From Madurella fahalii (taxonomy: Eukaryota > Ascomycota > Sordariomycetes > Sordariales), in the NCBI GenBank assembly GCA_029876055.1, contig CM056879.1, positions 2,294,001 to 2,358,000 of the forward strand: a DNA stretch of 64,000 bases. Reading direction: 5' to 3'. Positions 44,985-54,044 of this stretch are shown here, in pieces. Under the pieces are notes generated by a model that worked only from the letters and a program-made list of their open reading frames with translations, had not been told where the DNA came from and did no database searches. The translations under genes were made by a program, and so were the position numbers. Numbering within the stretch: position 1 is the stretch's first letter; the number at the start of each line of letters is the position of its first letter.

Positions 44985-46327
44985 ATGTCTATCACGGTAG
45001 GTCCCCTTGACTTTCCTGCGGTCGCAAATGTCCTGAGAAGAAAGAAGTGTGCGCAGAATGACCCACCGGCGAGGGCCAGCAGCGACGTTGGCAAGCCTAT
45101 CACGGTAAGTCCTTTTGACTTTCCTGCTTTCGCAATGTCCAGGTTCTGAGAAGGAAGTGTGCACAGGATGGCCTGCCGCCAAAGGCCAGCAGCGACGTTG
45201 ACAAGCCGGAGCGGCTTGATAAGATCCTCGCAGCCCTCCACCATTTGTTCGTTTCTGAATCCACCATCAACGACAACTCGGCTGAATTTGTGTTCCACCA
45301 CTTCATCGTCGACTGCCGCGATCATCATCACATAACGCGCGACTCCCCCAAACTCAAGGCTCTCGGAAAATTAATTGGCCAACAGCTTTTTTTTGTACGT
45401 ATCTGTCTGCTCCCCTAAGAGCCTTGTTTATAGCTGACAACCCTGTTCGTGTGGCAGAGCTTCAACTCCAATACAGGCTATTTGCGCATCATAGCTCAGG
45501 ATTCCCTGAGCGTCCGCACGTTGCTTTTTAGGCACATCTTTTACAGCTTCGACAAGAGTCTCAATCAGTTTCGGGTTCATGGTCATGTTCCTGAGAATGA
45601 CGTGGGTGTGCATAAGTGGCTGCTGCCCTTGCAGAGCAACAACTAGGAGGTCGACCTTCTCATCGGCTTCGGCCCTGACGACTGCACAGTCCCAACTTTG
45701 GCGTTCATCGTGGCGGATTCGAAGAACACAGCTACGAACCTCATGACTCTTTCCGATGTCCGAACAGTTGTGTCCGTAGGCCTCCGTGGGCTCGCAAAGG
45801 AGGATTTCGGAGAGGACCGGATGCGTCGTATCGGCGAGAAGTCATTCGTCACTGTCCATGTACTTGAGACATTCATGGACGGCAAAACGCGCATTCATCG
45901 CGTCCAGGACGAGAAGCTATCTACGCCAGACGGCAAAATCAAGCACTATCTTTCCGACATCGTGAAGGATCCGACGCGGCTGCCACAGAACCTGGTCCGT
46001 AACTTCAACGACGCCACGCATCCCAACATTGAGATTCCGTACTCAGAGATCCTGGCTGAGATCCGCTTGTTCTCAATCGCACGCAATCAACTTCGTCGCG
46101 AACCTCCCGATGGCCGCGCGACCGCAGCTACCACCTCCACGGCGACTCCCATCAACCGTCACCCCGGCCGCGGCAAGCGGTCCTTCTCGACGTTTTCTCG
46201 GCCAAATCGAGTGTCTACAATCAAGTTTCTATTCCTACCAACCATGCCTCGTGTCCAGCCGGCTGGACCTGCCCAACGTCTGGGACGTCTTGCTGGCGTC
46301 TGGGCGGCGCGTCTTTTCCGCAAGTGA
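44985..46327 (+). pseudogene. Unrecognised gene with internal tandem duplication and one stop codon
   Basis: Three exons fit in phase: 44985-45104, 45143-45394 and 45458-46327 (introns of 38 and 63 bases). It reads MSITVGPLDFP, then RLDKILAALHHLFVSESTI, SFNSNTGYLRIIAQDSLSVR, and after the stop EVDLLIGFGPDDC, DRMRRIGEKSFVTVHVLETF. TAG at 45644-45646 sits between SNN and EVDLL; CAG would give Gln. The first ~110 bases of coding sequence are a tandem duplicate of the exon 1/intron 1/exon 2 junction. In the first copy the former intron reads through as coding. The reading frame ends four bases before the TA and pogo element at 46332, so the original 3' end may have been displaced. No family recognised. 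Confidence 0.55.
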
Positions 46328-46930
46328 ACTAAGTCAATGTACCCACCTGCCGGACACCCTACTTACCGGACAGTCTGTAAGACCCACCCCAAAAACCACA
46401 CCCCATCTATTACCTTCTTTTTACCTGGACTAATATACAGGAAACTACTGAACTACCATTATTACTACTACTTTCTAACCCGCTCTCTTCATCTAGGCTA
46501 TCTTCAATACGCCCGGCCTCGATTTGGGCTTGATGGACTTGGTCGATTGTAGCGAACTTGGTATTCGGGTCAATTTCAACCCTCTTCCTTTTGACAGGCC
46601 GGATATTCTCAATTTGGGCTTTCAGAGCCTCATTTTCGTACTTTAGTTTAGCTAATTCAAAGTCCTTGCCGTGGAATGCTTTTTCGACCTTGTAGAGCAG
46701 ATACCGACGAACTGTTGGGCATGGTTCTTCGGTACTCATTGTGGTAAGATAGGACTGTAAGTCGGACCCCTTCCTGGGAGTCGGAATAACAAGCCTATTG
46801 ACCCGCCAGTCTAGTTGATCCGTTGCCCTGGGTCCTGGCCTTATAGGGAGGTCCGTTTCTTAGGGTCCAGTAGTCTTGTTCGAATTATCTAACAACAACG
46901 GGCTCATTAGTGGCTTGGCTACTGATACTG

Positions 46931-47344
46931 AGTTGGGGAAAACAGTCCCTAGAGGGCAGGGTCCCTCGGATCAGAGGGACACAGTTGCTAGGATGGTGCC
47001 CCGGGGGCTGGAACTTGCCGTGGGCCCATTTTTTCTTTCGCACCATATGTAGGGTCGTCCTGGCCGTTGCTCTTTAGACAGAACAATCAATTCAGCACTC
47101 TCTTCACACTTGTTGCAGGCTCAATTGACGAGCTTTCTTTGCGTGCAAAGTGATCTCCCTCTGACCAGAGGGAGCTCTATCTGCACATGTTGCTTTGACC
47201 TTGTTTAGGCTGCAGGGACCCGACTTGTGGTGGTGTTGCCTGGCCTGTCTTGTCCATCTTGTCTGCCTGACATTTGGCCGTCTTTGCCCTTTCACTTGTT
47301 TTGGTGGGTATGTGGGTGTAGATGTGTGTTTCTGCACCATTTCA
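46931..47344 (+). mobile_element. SINE-like repeat, copy 2 (inserted in pogo element)
   Basis: 414 bp from AGTTGGGGAAAAC to CACCATTTCA, flanked by a perfect 6-bp target duplication ATACTG (46925-46930 and 47345-47350). Orientation is opposite to copy 1 on the chromosome. Both hairpins are present (CTCCCTCTGACCAGAGGGAG near 47155-47174). No coding capacity. Confidence 0.88.
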
Positions 47345-48006
47345 ATACTGGCTACAAACCGGCCGCTTTCTAATTAACCCGCCTTGATATTCTGCGCCGT
47401 CAGTGCCTCCTTCCGGGCAGCCGCCAAGCAGATCAATAAATTCCTTTTACCTACGACTGTAGAATCTGTCCAGGCCACTAAGTTATTGAGCTTCTTTCGA
47501 TAGGCCCTCTTTAAGGGGCTGAAGATAGCCAAATCAAGGGGTTATGTTACGTGGTGGAGGCTAGCACTGCACAGCAGTGTCTGGGCCCACATCCCGTCAG
47601 GGATGACGGCCCAGGGGTCACCGCTTACGTCTATAAAGACCCCTCAGATTTGTCCCCAGAGGACCTTCACTCAATCAACCATCATCATATCTTACTCTGT
47701 CATAGATCATGCCAGTGTTCATGAAGTGCCTACCTCAGCGTCAAGGCTGACGTCTCTGAGGTCACCAGTTACGGGACCACGACGGAAACCCCGTAACAAG
47801 TGGTGCCCACTACCAGGGTCAGCATGACGGCTGATATCGAACCTGACGACCAATCTCCCGTGTGAATATACACGATGACTCAATTCCACGCGTGAATATA
47901 CGCGATTTTCCCATCCAATCGACGACCCTTTCGCTAGACCTGTCGTCGCCCGGCCCGGCTCCCAGATTCCATCTTTTTTGTTTTCCCTTTGTTCCCTTTT
48001 TCTTCA

Positions 48007-48298
48007 ATGGAACCCCCAGAACGCAGTCAAGTTCAATTGGCCTTACCCGCTCGGCCGTCCCAGTCAGATTTGACTTCGGCCTCGCCTGCCTACCCGCCCC
48101 AGCGATCTGATCCGACAGCTCAGTCAACCTCACCCGCCCGGCCTGCCCGGCCAGCCCAGCGACCGACTTCGACGGCCCTGCAGTCAGATGCAGCAGCCCA
48201 GTTACACACCTGCAACCACTGCAGCCAGACCTTCGACAAGAGACGCCCCCTGATCGGGCACATCTTTCAAACTCACCGCCCGGCCCAACAACGTCGTC

Positions 48299-48330
<32 letters not shown>

Positions 48331-48387
48331 CGTCATCAACGACAACGTCAGCAACAACAACCGACGGAGAGCCTGTCAGACTTCTGA
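48007..48387 (+). CDS. Gag-like C2H2 zinc-finger protein with poly-Gln tail
   Basis: 126 codons starting MEPPERSQVQLALPARPSQS. Pro/Ala/Ser-rich to about residue 70, then one C2H2 finger CNHCSQTFDKRRPLIGHIFQ-TH, then a poly-Gln run (CAA repeat at 48298-48330) mixed with Arg and His. It sits between the two LTR-type repeats of the 47545-49188 element. Single C2H2 fingers with low-complexity tails occur in proteins of fungal retroelements. It may be spliced to the Asp-rich frame downstream. Confidence 0.55.
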
Positions 48388-48496
48388 GCTAAGATCCAGG
48401 GTTTAAAGGAACACCAGGAACTTGTGGTCTTGATATCAACCTGGATGATGAACAAGTTGAACAGAATTCTTATACGATATTATAGTTCAGCCTTAA

Positions 48497-48952
48497 CTAC
48501 TTAACGGCTCTGACAGCCCTAATGGCTTTAACGGCCCTGACTATCTTGAAGACCCTGATGGCATTGACTGCCCTGATTACCCTAATGACGGCTCCGACTG
48601 TCCTGACTACTCTGACGACGGCTCTGACTGTCCTGACTACTCTGACAACGGCCCTGACGGCCCTGACGACTTTGACGGCTCCGACTACCTTGACGACCCT
48701 GACGGCCCTGACTCTCTCGACTACCCTGACGACGGCCCTGACTTTCCTGACCGCCCCGACAATACCCGGACCGAATATGACGCCCCTGTCGAAGATGACA
48801 GGGACGAGCATCACGATAGGTATGATGCCGTTGTGTGGGATGGATCTGATGGATACGACGCTGGATGGGATGGATACGATGGACCTGATGGATACGATGA
48901 TGGGTATGACGATGGACCCGATGGATACGATGATGGGTACGATGGGTTCTGA
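48497..48952 (+). other. Asp/Gly/Tyr/Pro-repeat open frame inside the LTR-type element
   Basis: A 151-codon open frame with no ATG near its start. It is made of near-repeats such as GPDGPDD, DGSDCPDYSDDGSDCPDYSD and DGYDDGYDDGPDGYDDGYDG, ending TGA at 48950-48952. Extremely acidic and low in complexity. It could be a second exon of the zinc-finger protein at 48007. Confidence 0.5.
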
Positions 48953-50595
48953 TGGTTGGGAGGTACAATGAGGGCATTGTTTTTTCAACTCAGTCCCGGG
49001 CACTTGTTACGTGGTGGGAGCCCAGATGGGCTAGACGGCCAGGATCCCAGAGGTTATGTGATCCTAGGATTCTGGAACTTTCTCTGGGCACTGACCTATT
49101 CCTGTCATATATTACTAGGCTCCTGCACTCTTTGACAGTACAAGATAAAGAACAACGAATTTGATCTCTTTGATTTTCCCACGCAACAGGTTAGAAGACG
49201 TGAGAGGTATATGTAGGTAGGAAAAGTAGGTGGATATTGTTGCTGAAGCACTCCCATATAAAGTCAGTTGTTGTATGGGAGCTGTAGCCATCTAGGATAA
49301 GTAGCTGCTTTGAAGAAGAGTCCCAGGACCGGGTCTCCGGGATGAAGACCCGTTGTAGCTATTCCAGTACCACAGCATCGATAATCTAACCTTTGTCGGT
49401 AGTAGTGAAGAGCTAGTTATCGAATTCGGCCTTATCGATAGGAAACTACTGTTATTGAATACTCTTGCCCTTGAAAATAACAGCCGAAGGAAGTGATACC
49501 CCGGTTACCGAGATAGCTTCAACAAAAGACATCTAAGTACATTTACCCTAGTCTTTTTCTGAACTGACTTACAAAAGCGGCTTCCAATAACCAAGTCGTT
49601 ATCTCCCTGACCTTCTATTATCCCCGCTTCGTCAAGATTCTATCAGTTCTCGGAAAAAATGTCCTAGATAGTAGGGACTATCAGGAATTTAAACCACTCT
49701 TTAATTACTAGCTTAGTAGCTCCATTAAGCTGGGCTAAATCTATCTGTCTAGTTCTTTTGGCCCTTAAGACTAGGTTCCTACGTAGGAACCGCCGAATCC
49801 AGGATCTCCTGACTGCTGAAGACTTGGTGTCGTGGCCTAGAATTCGGCCAGTAAATTCCTGTAACTGCGTGTGGGTCGGGGGAGGCCTAGGGCCTCTTAG
49901 GTTAAGGCCTATTCAGTTAATTGAGCCTCCTGCGATATAGATAGGATTTTGTGGGCTTCGAATACCTCTATCTTGGTTGCCCGACCTTGAATTCTATCGT
50001 ATAAAGTAGAGTGGAATTCCGAGGTGGGCCTGGACTTTTGTAATGAGAGCTATTGGGCAAGACCGGGAGAACCGGCCGAATGACGGTGGATGATGTCACT
50101 GTACTAGGGTAGATAAGAACCCCGTGGGAAACCCTCTCACGCGGGCGACTTCTGATCCGTAAGGATCAGTCTCTGTGTAATTGATAGGAGGCTGTTCATC
50201 AAGATATCGCCCGCTGGTCCAGGTCTTTTCGGTATTAAGACATCGTGATCCATCTCCCTCAACGTGTTCCCAGAACAACCCCTTTACAACTTTGCAGAAA
50301 GACCAGCCATTTTTAAGGTAAACAAAGGCTTCCTGAATATCCTGTTCAGTATAGGCCATTATCGGTAATTGACGAAGAAGTAGGTAAATTTTGGTACAAT
50401 TTGGTTTGGAATTGATTGTGTTATGGTAAACTGAAGTATGTAGGTAAAAATCTCGTTATAAGTTGGGGACTGTCCGATAAGTGGGGTGTTCGGCAGGTGA
50501 GTACGTTGACTTACGTACGCTCAATGATACGGTGATACCCGTATCGGACGATGGGGGGACGACCAGGGGACGGCGAGGAAATGAAAAAAAAAGAA

Positions 50596-51557
50596 GAGCC
50601 TGCCTTTTCGGACTGTAGTGTAGTGTCCCAGGATACTGTAGCCCCACATAAGTAGCACGTACACCGGCATCTTCCATATATAACCCCAACCCTGACACGG
50701 CCAAATGGACACGACAATGGACGCAAGACGCCTATTTCAGCGCAAAAAGCCCACGAAATACTGCAATTGCACTTGACGTTGTTAAAGTACTCAATTCGCC
50801 TCAATTCGTTGATATCTTACAAGGCCTAAATAAGTGCTGTTGTCCTACAGTTCGACGGCCCAGTTGTCTATCTACCTGTCTGTTTAACTGTCTATCTGAC
50901 TAAGCGCCTCCCTGCTTCTACATCCTCTTCTACGCCCTTATCGCAATTGTTATAGCGCTGCTTGACTGACGATACTCTCGTTGTTGTTGTCGTTGTTGTT
51001 GTCGTTGTTGTTGTCGTTGTTGTTGTCGTTGTTGTTATCTTCCTGGGTACCTGCGCCCAGACCTCCCCTGCTTCTACGCCCTCTTCTATACCCTATTCGT
51101 TGCGATCCTCGTTGACTGGCGTTGTCGTTCAAGTCTTCCTACGCTAGGTCGATGCCCTCCCATCGTGATGTGTGCTGGCGTTTAGATGGCAGTAATCCTG
51201 TCGCCTTAGAACGCTGGGTGCCCTGAACTGAGCTCGTCGTTACTCGCGACATCGAATTCGAGGTTATCCACATCAAAGGGGCTAGCGGGCCGCTCGCGCG
51301 TAGCTATTTCTACCGCAAATTAGCACTAGAAGAGCGCGCGAAAGCGTATACTTACTGGGCGATTAAATTCGCTCTATTGTGTATGAGATTAAGGCGACTT
51401 CAAAGCTCTTGTCGACGTTGTGGTAGGTAGGATAGAAAAGAAAGATACGATGTATGGTGGCGGGATAGGAAAAAAAGGTGGTATGTGCCGACAGTATTCA
51501 AGTTGGGTGGGCTACAGTATCCTAGGACACGACACTACAGTCCGAAAAGGCAGGCTC
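50596..51557. mobile_element. 962-bp element with 49-bp terminal inverted repeats
   Basis: The left arm (50596-50644) begins GAGCCTGCCTTTTCGGACTG. The right arm (51509-51557) is its complement with only about two or three changes. The interior holds a 12-bp minisatellite but no transposase I can recognise. The A-runs just outside both arms blur any target duplication. Probably a non-autonomous DNA transposon. Confidence 0.65.
50980..51039 (+). repeat. GTTGTTGTTGTC minisatellite, five units
   Basis: Five consecutive 12-base units, the last with one change. On the minus strand an open frame reads them as Asn-Asn-Asn-Asp repeats. Confidence 0.92.
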
Positions 51558-51819
51558 CAAAAAAAATTGTATGCGCTCCTTAGCAGTAGGATCAGCCGGA
51601 GGTAACATTGGCTGCGCCAATCCCAACGTCCCAACCTGCCTGATTGGGGTAGCTCCCTCGGGGCGGCGCAACAAGTAAAATAGCTTACTGCCATGTGAAT
51701 CTATCTTTAGCCATCAATGTTACTTAAACGACAAAACATGCGGTCTCGGTGACAATGAACATCGCCGCTCTCTCCTCCATCCGTTTTACCTTCACGTTGT
51801 TTGGGCACAGACAACCAAG

Positions 51820-52752
51820 ATGGTACGACTTAGCGCATCTGTCTTCGTGGCTGTGATTGCATCATTGGCGGCAGCCGTGGTGCCAGACTCGCGCCGGTTC
51901 GATCTCTCCAAGCCCTCTTACGATCTCTTTCGCCACAAGACGCTGCACGATGATACGGTTCAGCAGAGCTTCGCTTTCGACAATGTGAACCGCCGCCTGT
52001 TCGTCGCCCAACGCCGTAACGGAGCAGACGCGGCCTCGGGCGACCTGTGCATCACGCAGCTCGACTTCTCGGGCAAGCAGGTCGGCTACATGCACCTCAA
52101 GGGGTTTGGCCACGGCGTGGCCTTTGGTGCGCAGGCCTCGGGCTCGGCGACTTACCTGTGGACGGAAGTCGACGCCAACAGCAAGGGCTACGGCAAGCGG
52201 CTGGCGCGCTTCAAGTTTACGAACGGCAAGACGCTCTCCAACACCTCGAGCAGCCTCCAAAAATTCACACCAGTCGCGACGGCGACGGAGCACACGTGCT
52301 CTGTGGACACGGTCAACAACCGGCTCGTGGTGCGCTACAACCTCAGCGGCAAGGGCAAGTACATCGCCGTGTACGACCTCGCCGCGGCTACCAAGGGCAA
52401 CTTCTCGGCCCCGCTGGCCAACTTCAAACAGCCGCTGCCCAAGACGCAGGCCAAGAACTTCCAAGGGTACACGGCCTACGGGCGGTACCTGTACCTGTTG
52501 TGGGGGGACTCGTACGACACCAGCGGCGGCAAGGTGAACTCGCAGCTCGCGAGCGTCGACATGAACACGGGCAAGGTCGTTCAGGGACCGCTGATCACGA
52601 AGGCTGGATCGACGCTCTCGTTCCGCGAGGCCGAAGGGTTGGCCATCTACAAGACGGCCGGAGGCCAGGTGCGGCTGTTCCTGGGATTCGCGTCGGGCAA
52701 GGCGGGCGATCGGAGGTCGAATCTGTTTTACAAGAACGCAACGGTGGCTTGA
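51820..52752 (+). CDS. Secreted bacterial-type beta-propeller (helveticin J / 'teichoic acid biosynthesis protein C'-like)
   Basis: Single exon, 310 residues. Signal peptide MVRLSASVFVAVIASLAAA, then FDLSKPSYDLFRHKTLHDD, VQQSFAFDNVNRRLFVAQRR, GDLCITQLDFSGKQVGYMHL, KGFGHGVAFGAQASGSATYL, WTEVDANSKGYGKRLARFKF, and near the end AGSTLSFREAEGLAIYKT and LFLGFASGKAGDRRSNLFYK. This blade pattern is that of a family common in Streptomyces and other Gram-positives. It is usually auto-annotated as 'teichoic acid biosynthesis protein C' or helveticin-J-family class III bacteriocin; the fold is a five-bladed propeller. The true function is unsettled. No intron, high GC, and two peptidoglycan-hydrolase genes downstream suggest bacterial origin and a role against, or binding to, bacterial envelopes. 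The family call is from recalled motif similarity. Confidence 0.8.
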   Translation: MVRLSASVFVAVIASLAAAVVPDSRRFDLSKPSYDLFRHKTLHDDTVQQSFAFDNVNRRLFVAQRRNGADAASGDLCITQLDFSGKQVGYMHLKGFGHGVAFGAQASGSATYLWTEVDANSKGYGKRLARFKFTNGKTLSNTSSSLQKFTPVATATEHTCSVDTVNNRLVVRYNLSGKGKYIAVYDLAAATKGNFSAPLANFKQPLPKTQAKNFQGYTAYGRYLYLLWGDSYDTSGGKVNSQLASVDMNTGKVVQGPLITKAGSTLSFREAEGLAIYKTAGGQVRLFLGFASGKAGDRRSNLFYKNATVA

Positions 52753-53315
52753 GAGGTTACTAGAGTTGGTTATACCGTATATAGCAGCATCTGGGGCGTT
52801 AGTGTCCCTCTAATAGACAAACAATAAGAAACCATATTTAGACCAAAGGCTGCCTACGTTGTTATTACGTGCTGCGGTCTCCTAAGCTAGCGGATCTTCG
52901 GAGCTTGGTGTCTTGTCAAAGCCCATTGTTTCCGCCTGAAATTGCGCGTGGTTTAGGATGTCAAGTCTCGCCGCGTCCGCTTCGCCGCGTCCACTCTATG
53001 TCGTCCCAGGGGTATGGGAAGGAGAACAATCGCAAACCTCCTGCGAACTTAAGTTAGTAGTAAGGTTCTTACTACTAGTACTGTGCACACCAACCAAGTG
53101 CATCCGTCAAGATCAAAGTCCAGAAAAATGATCTGATTACTCAATCCGTCTAAGTCTGTCTAACAAAACGTAGGAAAACCACAAAAGCGTCCCGAAGTTG
53201 TATATATATACACGAAATGCAAGCCGGATTAGCCACTCGGCGCCCACCGCCACTTTACTCCCATTCCGCCAAAGGAAAACAAAAGCCACACCCGATTCCA
53301 CGCACAACCAACGGC
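52753..53315. other. Intergenic, convergent 3' ends
   Basis: Between the propeller gene (+) and the CHAP gene (-). AT-rich, with a TATATATATA run at 53199-53210. No gene seen. Confidence 0.6.
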
Positions 53316-54044
53316 TCATACTTTTATGTGGATATAGTTAAAGTTCTTCTTGGGAACAGTCCGCTTCCCGTATCCCTCCCTCACGTTCCAGTTATACTCC
53401 TCGATGGTGACGGTGTCCTTGCCCACGGCGGCGACCCAGGCGACGTGCCCGGCCCTGCCGGCGTTGGACTGGGCGATGCAGCCCGGCACGGGCTTGTTGT
53501 CGACGCGGACGCCGGTCCTGCGCGCCGCCTCGTCCCAGCTGTTGGCGTTGCCCCAGTTGACGCCCTTGTACTGGTTGTGAAACTTGACGCCCAGCCGCTC
53601 GTTGATGCGCCACGCCACGAAGCTGGTGCACTGGCACTTGAAGTAATTCCACTTGTCGGCCGGCCCGCACTTGCCCTTATACGGGTAGTCGTTCTTCATG
53701 GGGCCCGGGATCTTCTTGCTGCTGCCGCCCCCGGATCCGCCGCCGCCGCCGCCGCCGGAAGAGGAGCACTTCTTGGTCACGTAGCCGTTGGTGCCCGTCT
53801 TGACGTAGTAGTCGGCCACGTAGCACCCGTGCTGGGTCTTGTCCCAGATGTTGTTGCCGTTGACGCTCGTGCCCGAAGTCTGGCAGCTGATCTTCACGTC
53901 GGCGCCCTTCTTGTACGTCCTCTTGACGGCGTAGCTGGTGCCGGGGCCAGACCGGCAGTTGAGTGTGTCGCCCGTGACCGGGTAGGCATTGGTGACCGAG
54001 AAGGTCACCGCTTGGAGGAGGGCCGCGACGATAGCGAACTTCAT
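53316..54044 (-). CDS. Secreted SH3b-CHAP peptidoglycan hydrolase
   Basis: Single exon, 242 residues. The start is set at MKFAIVAALLQAVTFSVTNA, a clear signal peptide; an upstream in-frame Met 34 codons earlier lacks signal character. A bacterial SH3-type domain spans about residues 21-93 (LNCRSGPGTSYAVKRTYKKG, VNGNNIWDKT, YVKTGTNGYVTKKC), followed by a Gly/Ser linker (96-109). A CHAP domain then holds catalytic Cys139 in KCQCTSFVAWRINE and His200 in GRAGHVAWVAAVG, with Glu215/216 or Asn218 as third residue. CHAP enzymes cleave peptidoglycan peptide bonds or the amidase bond. Fungi have no peptidoglycan, so the target is bacterial. The SH3b module and linker are nearly identical to those of the GH24 protein at 55949. 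Confidence 0.93.
   Translation of the reverse strand: MKFAIVAALLQAVTFSVTNAYPVTGDTLNCRSGPGTSYAVKRTYKKGADVKISCQTSGTSVNGNNIWDKTQHGCYVADYYVKTGTNGYVTKKCSSSGGGGGGGSGGGSSKKIPGPMKNDYPYKGKCGPADKWNYFKCQCTSFVAWRINERLGVKFHNQYKGVNWGNANSWDEAARRTGVRVDNKPVPGCIAQSNAGRAGHVAWVAAVGKDTVTIEEYNWNVREGYGKRTVPKKNFNYIHIKV

Larger units (their letters stand above)
47545..49188 (+). mobile_element. LTR-type non-autonomous element inserted in the pogo element
   Basis: 1644 bp flanked by a perfect 5-bp duplication GGTTA (47540-47544 and 49189-49193), the size made by retroviral-type integrases. The left repeat 47545-47798 starts TGTTACG and ends CGTAACA, followed by TGGTGCCC, a plausible primer-binding site. The right repeat 49005-49188 starts TGTTACGTGGTGG and ends CAACA. 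The two repeats agree at the ends but not through the middle, so this is a chimeric or heavily altered element. It has no pol gene; the interior encodes only a zinc-finger gag-like frame and an Asp-rich frame. Confidence 0.75.
46410..50359 (-). pseudogene. pogo/Fot1-type transposase remnants
   Basis: Minus-strand pieces in order: an HTH start at 50359 (MAYTEQDIQEAF); a CENP-B-like region with GPPPTHTQLREFTGRILG at about 49850; DDE core segments WYNLDEAGI and QLLILDGYSSHTT; PTYTSHV, then PLDLAIFSPLKKAYRKK split by the LTR element; AALTAQNIKAG; and a C-terminal coiled segment ELAKLKYENEALKAQIENI at 46670-46600. Many in-frame stops occur where CAA, CAG or TGG is expected (for example HVLQPLDL reads HVF-stop-PLDL), the pattern left by C-to-T mutation. 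Clearly non-functional. Confidence 0.85.
46332..50511 (-). mobile_element. pogo/Fot1-type DNA transposon, minus orientation, carrying nested insertions
   Basis: About 47-bp imperfect terminal inverted repeats (left AGTCAATGTACCCACCTGCC; right complement AGTCAACGTACTCACCTGCC, continuing through CCGGACAGTC-like sequence), flanked by TA at 46330-46331 and 50512-50513. Interrupted by the SINE-like copy 2 (46931-47344) and the LTR-type element (47545-49188). Without these it would be about 2.1 kb, usual for Fot1/pogo elements. Confidence 0.85.

Noticed and set aside
48497..48952. Ca-binding RTX-type repeat protein
   Set aside because: The Asp/Gly repeats are irregular DGPD/DGYD units without the GGxGxDxxx nonapeptide; they look like simple-sequence expansion.
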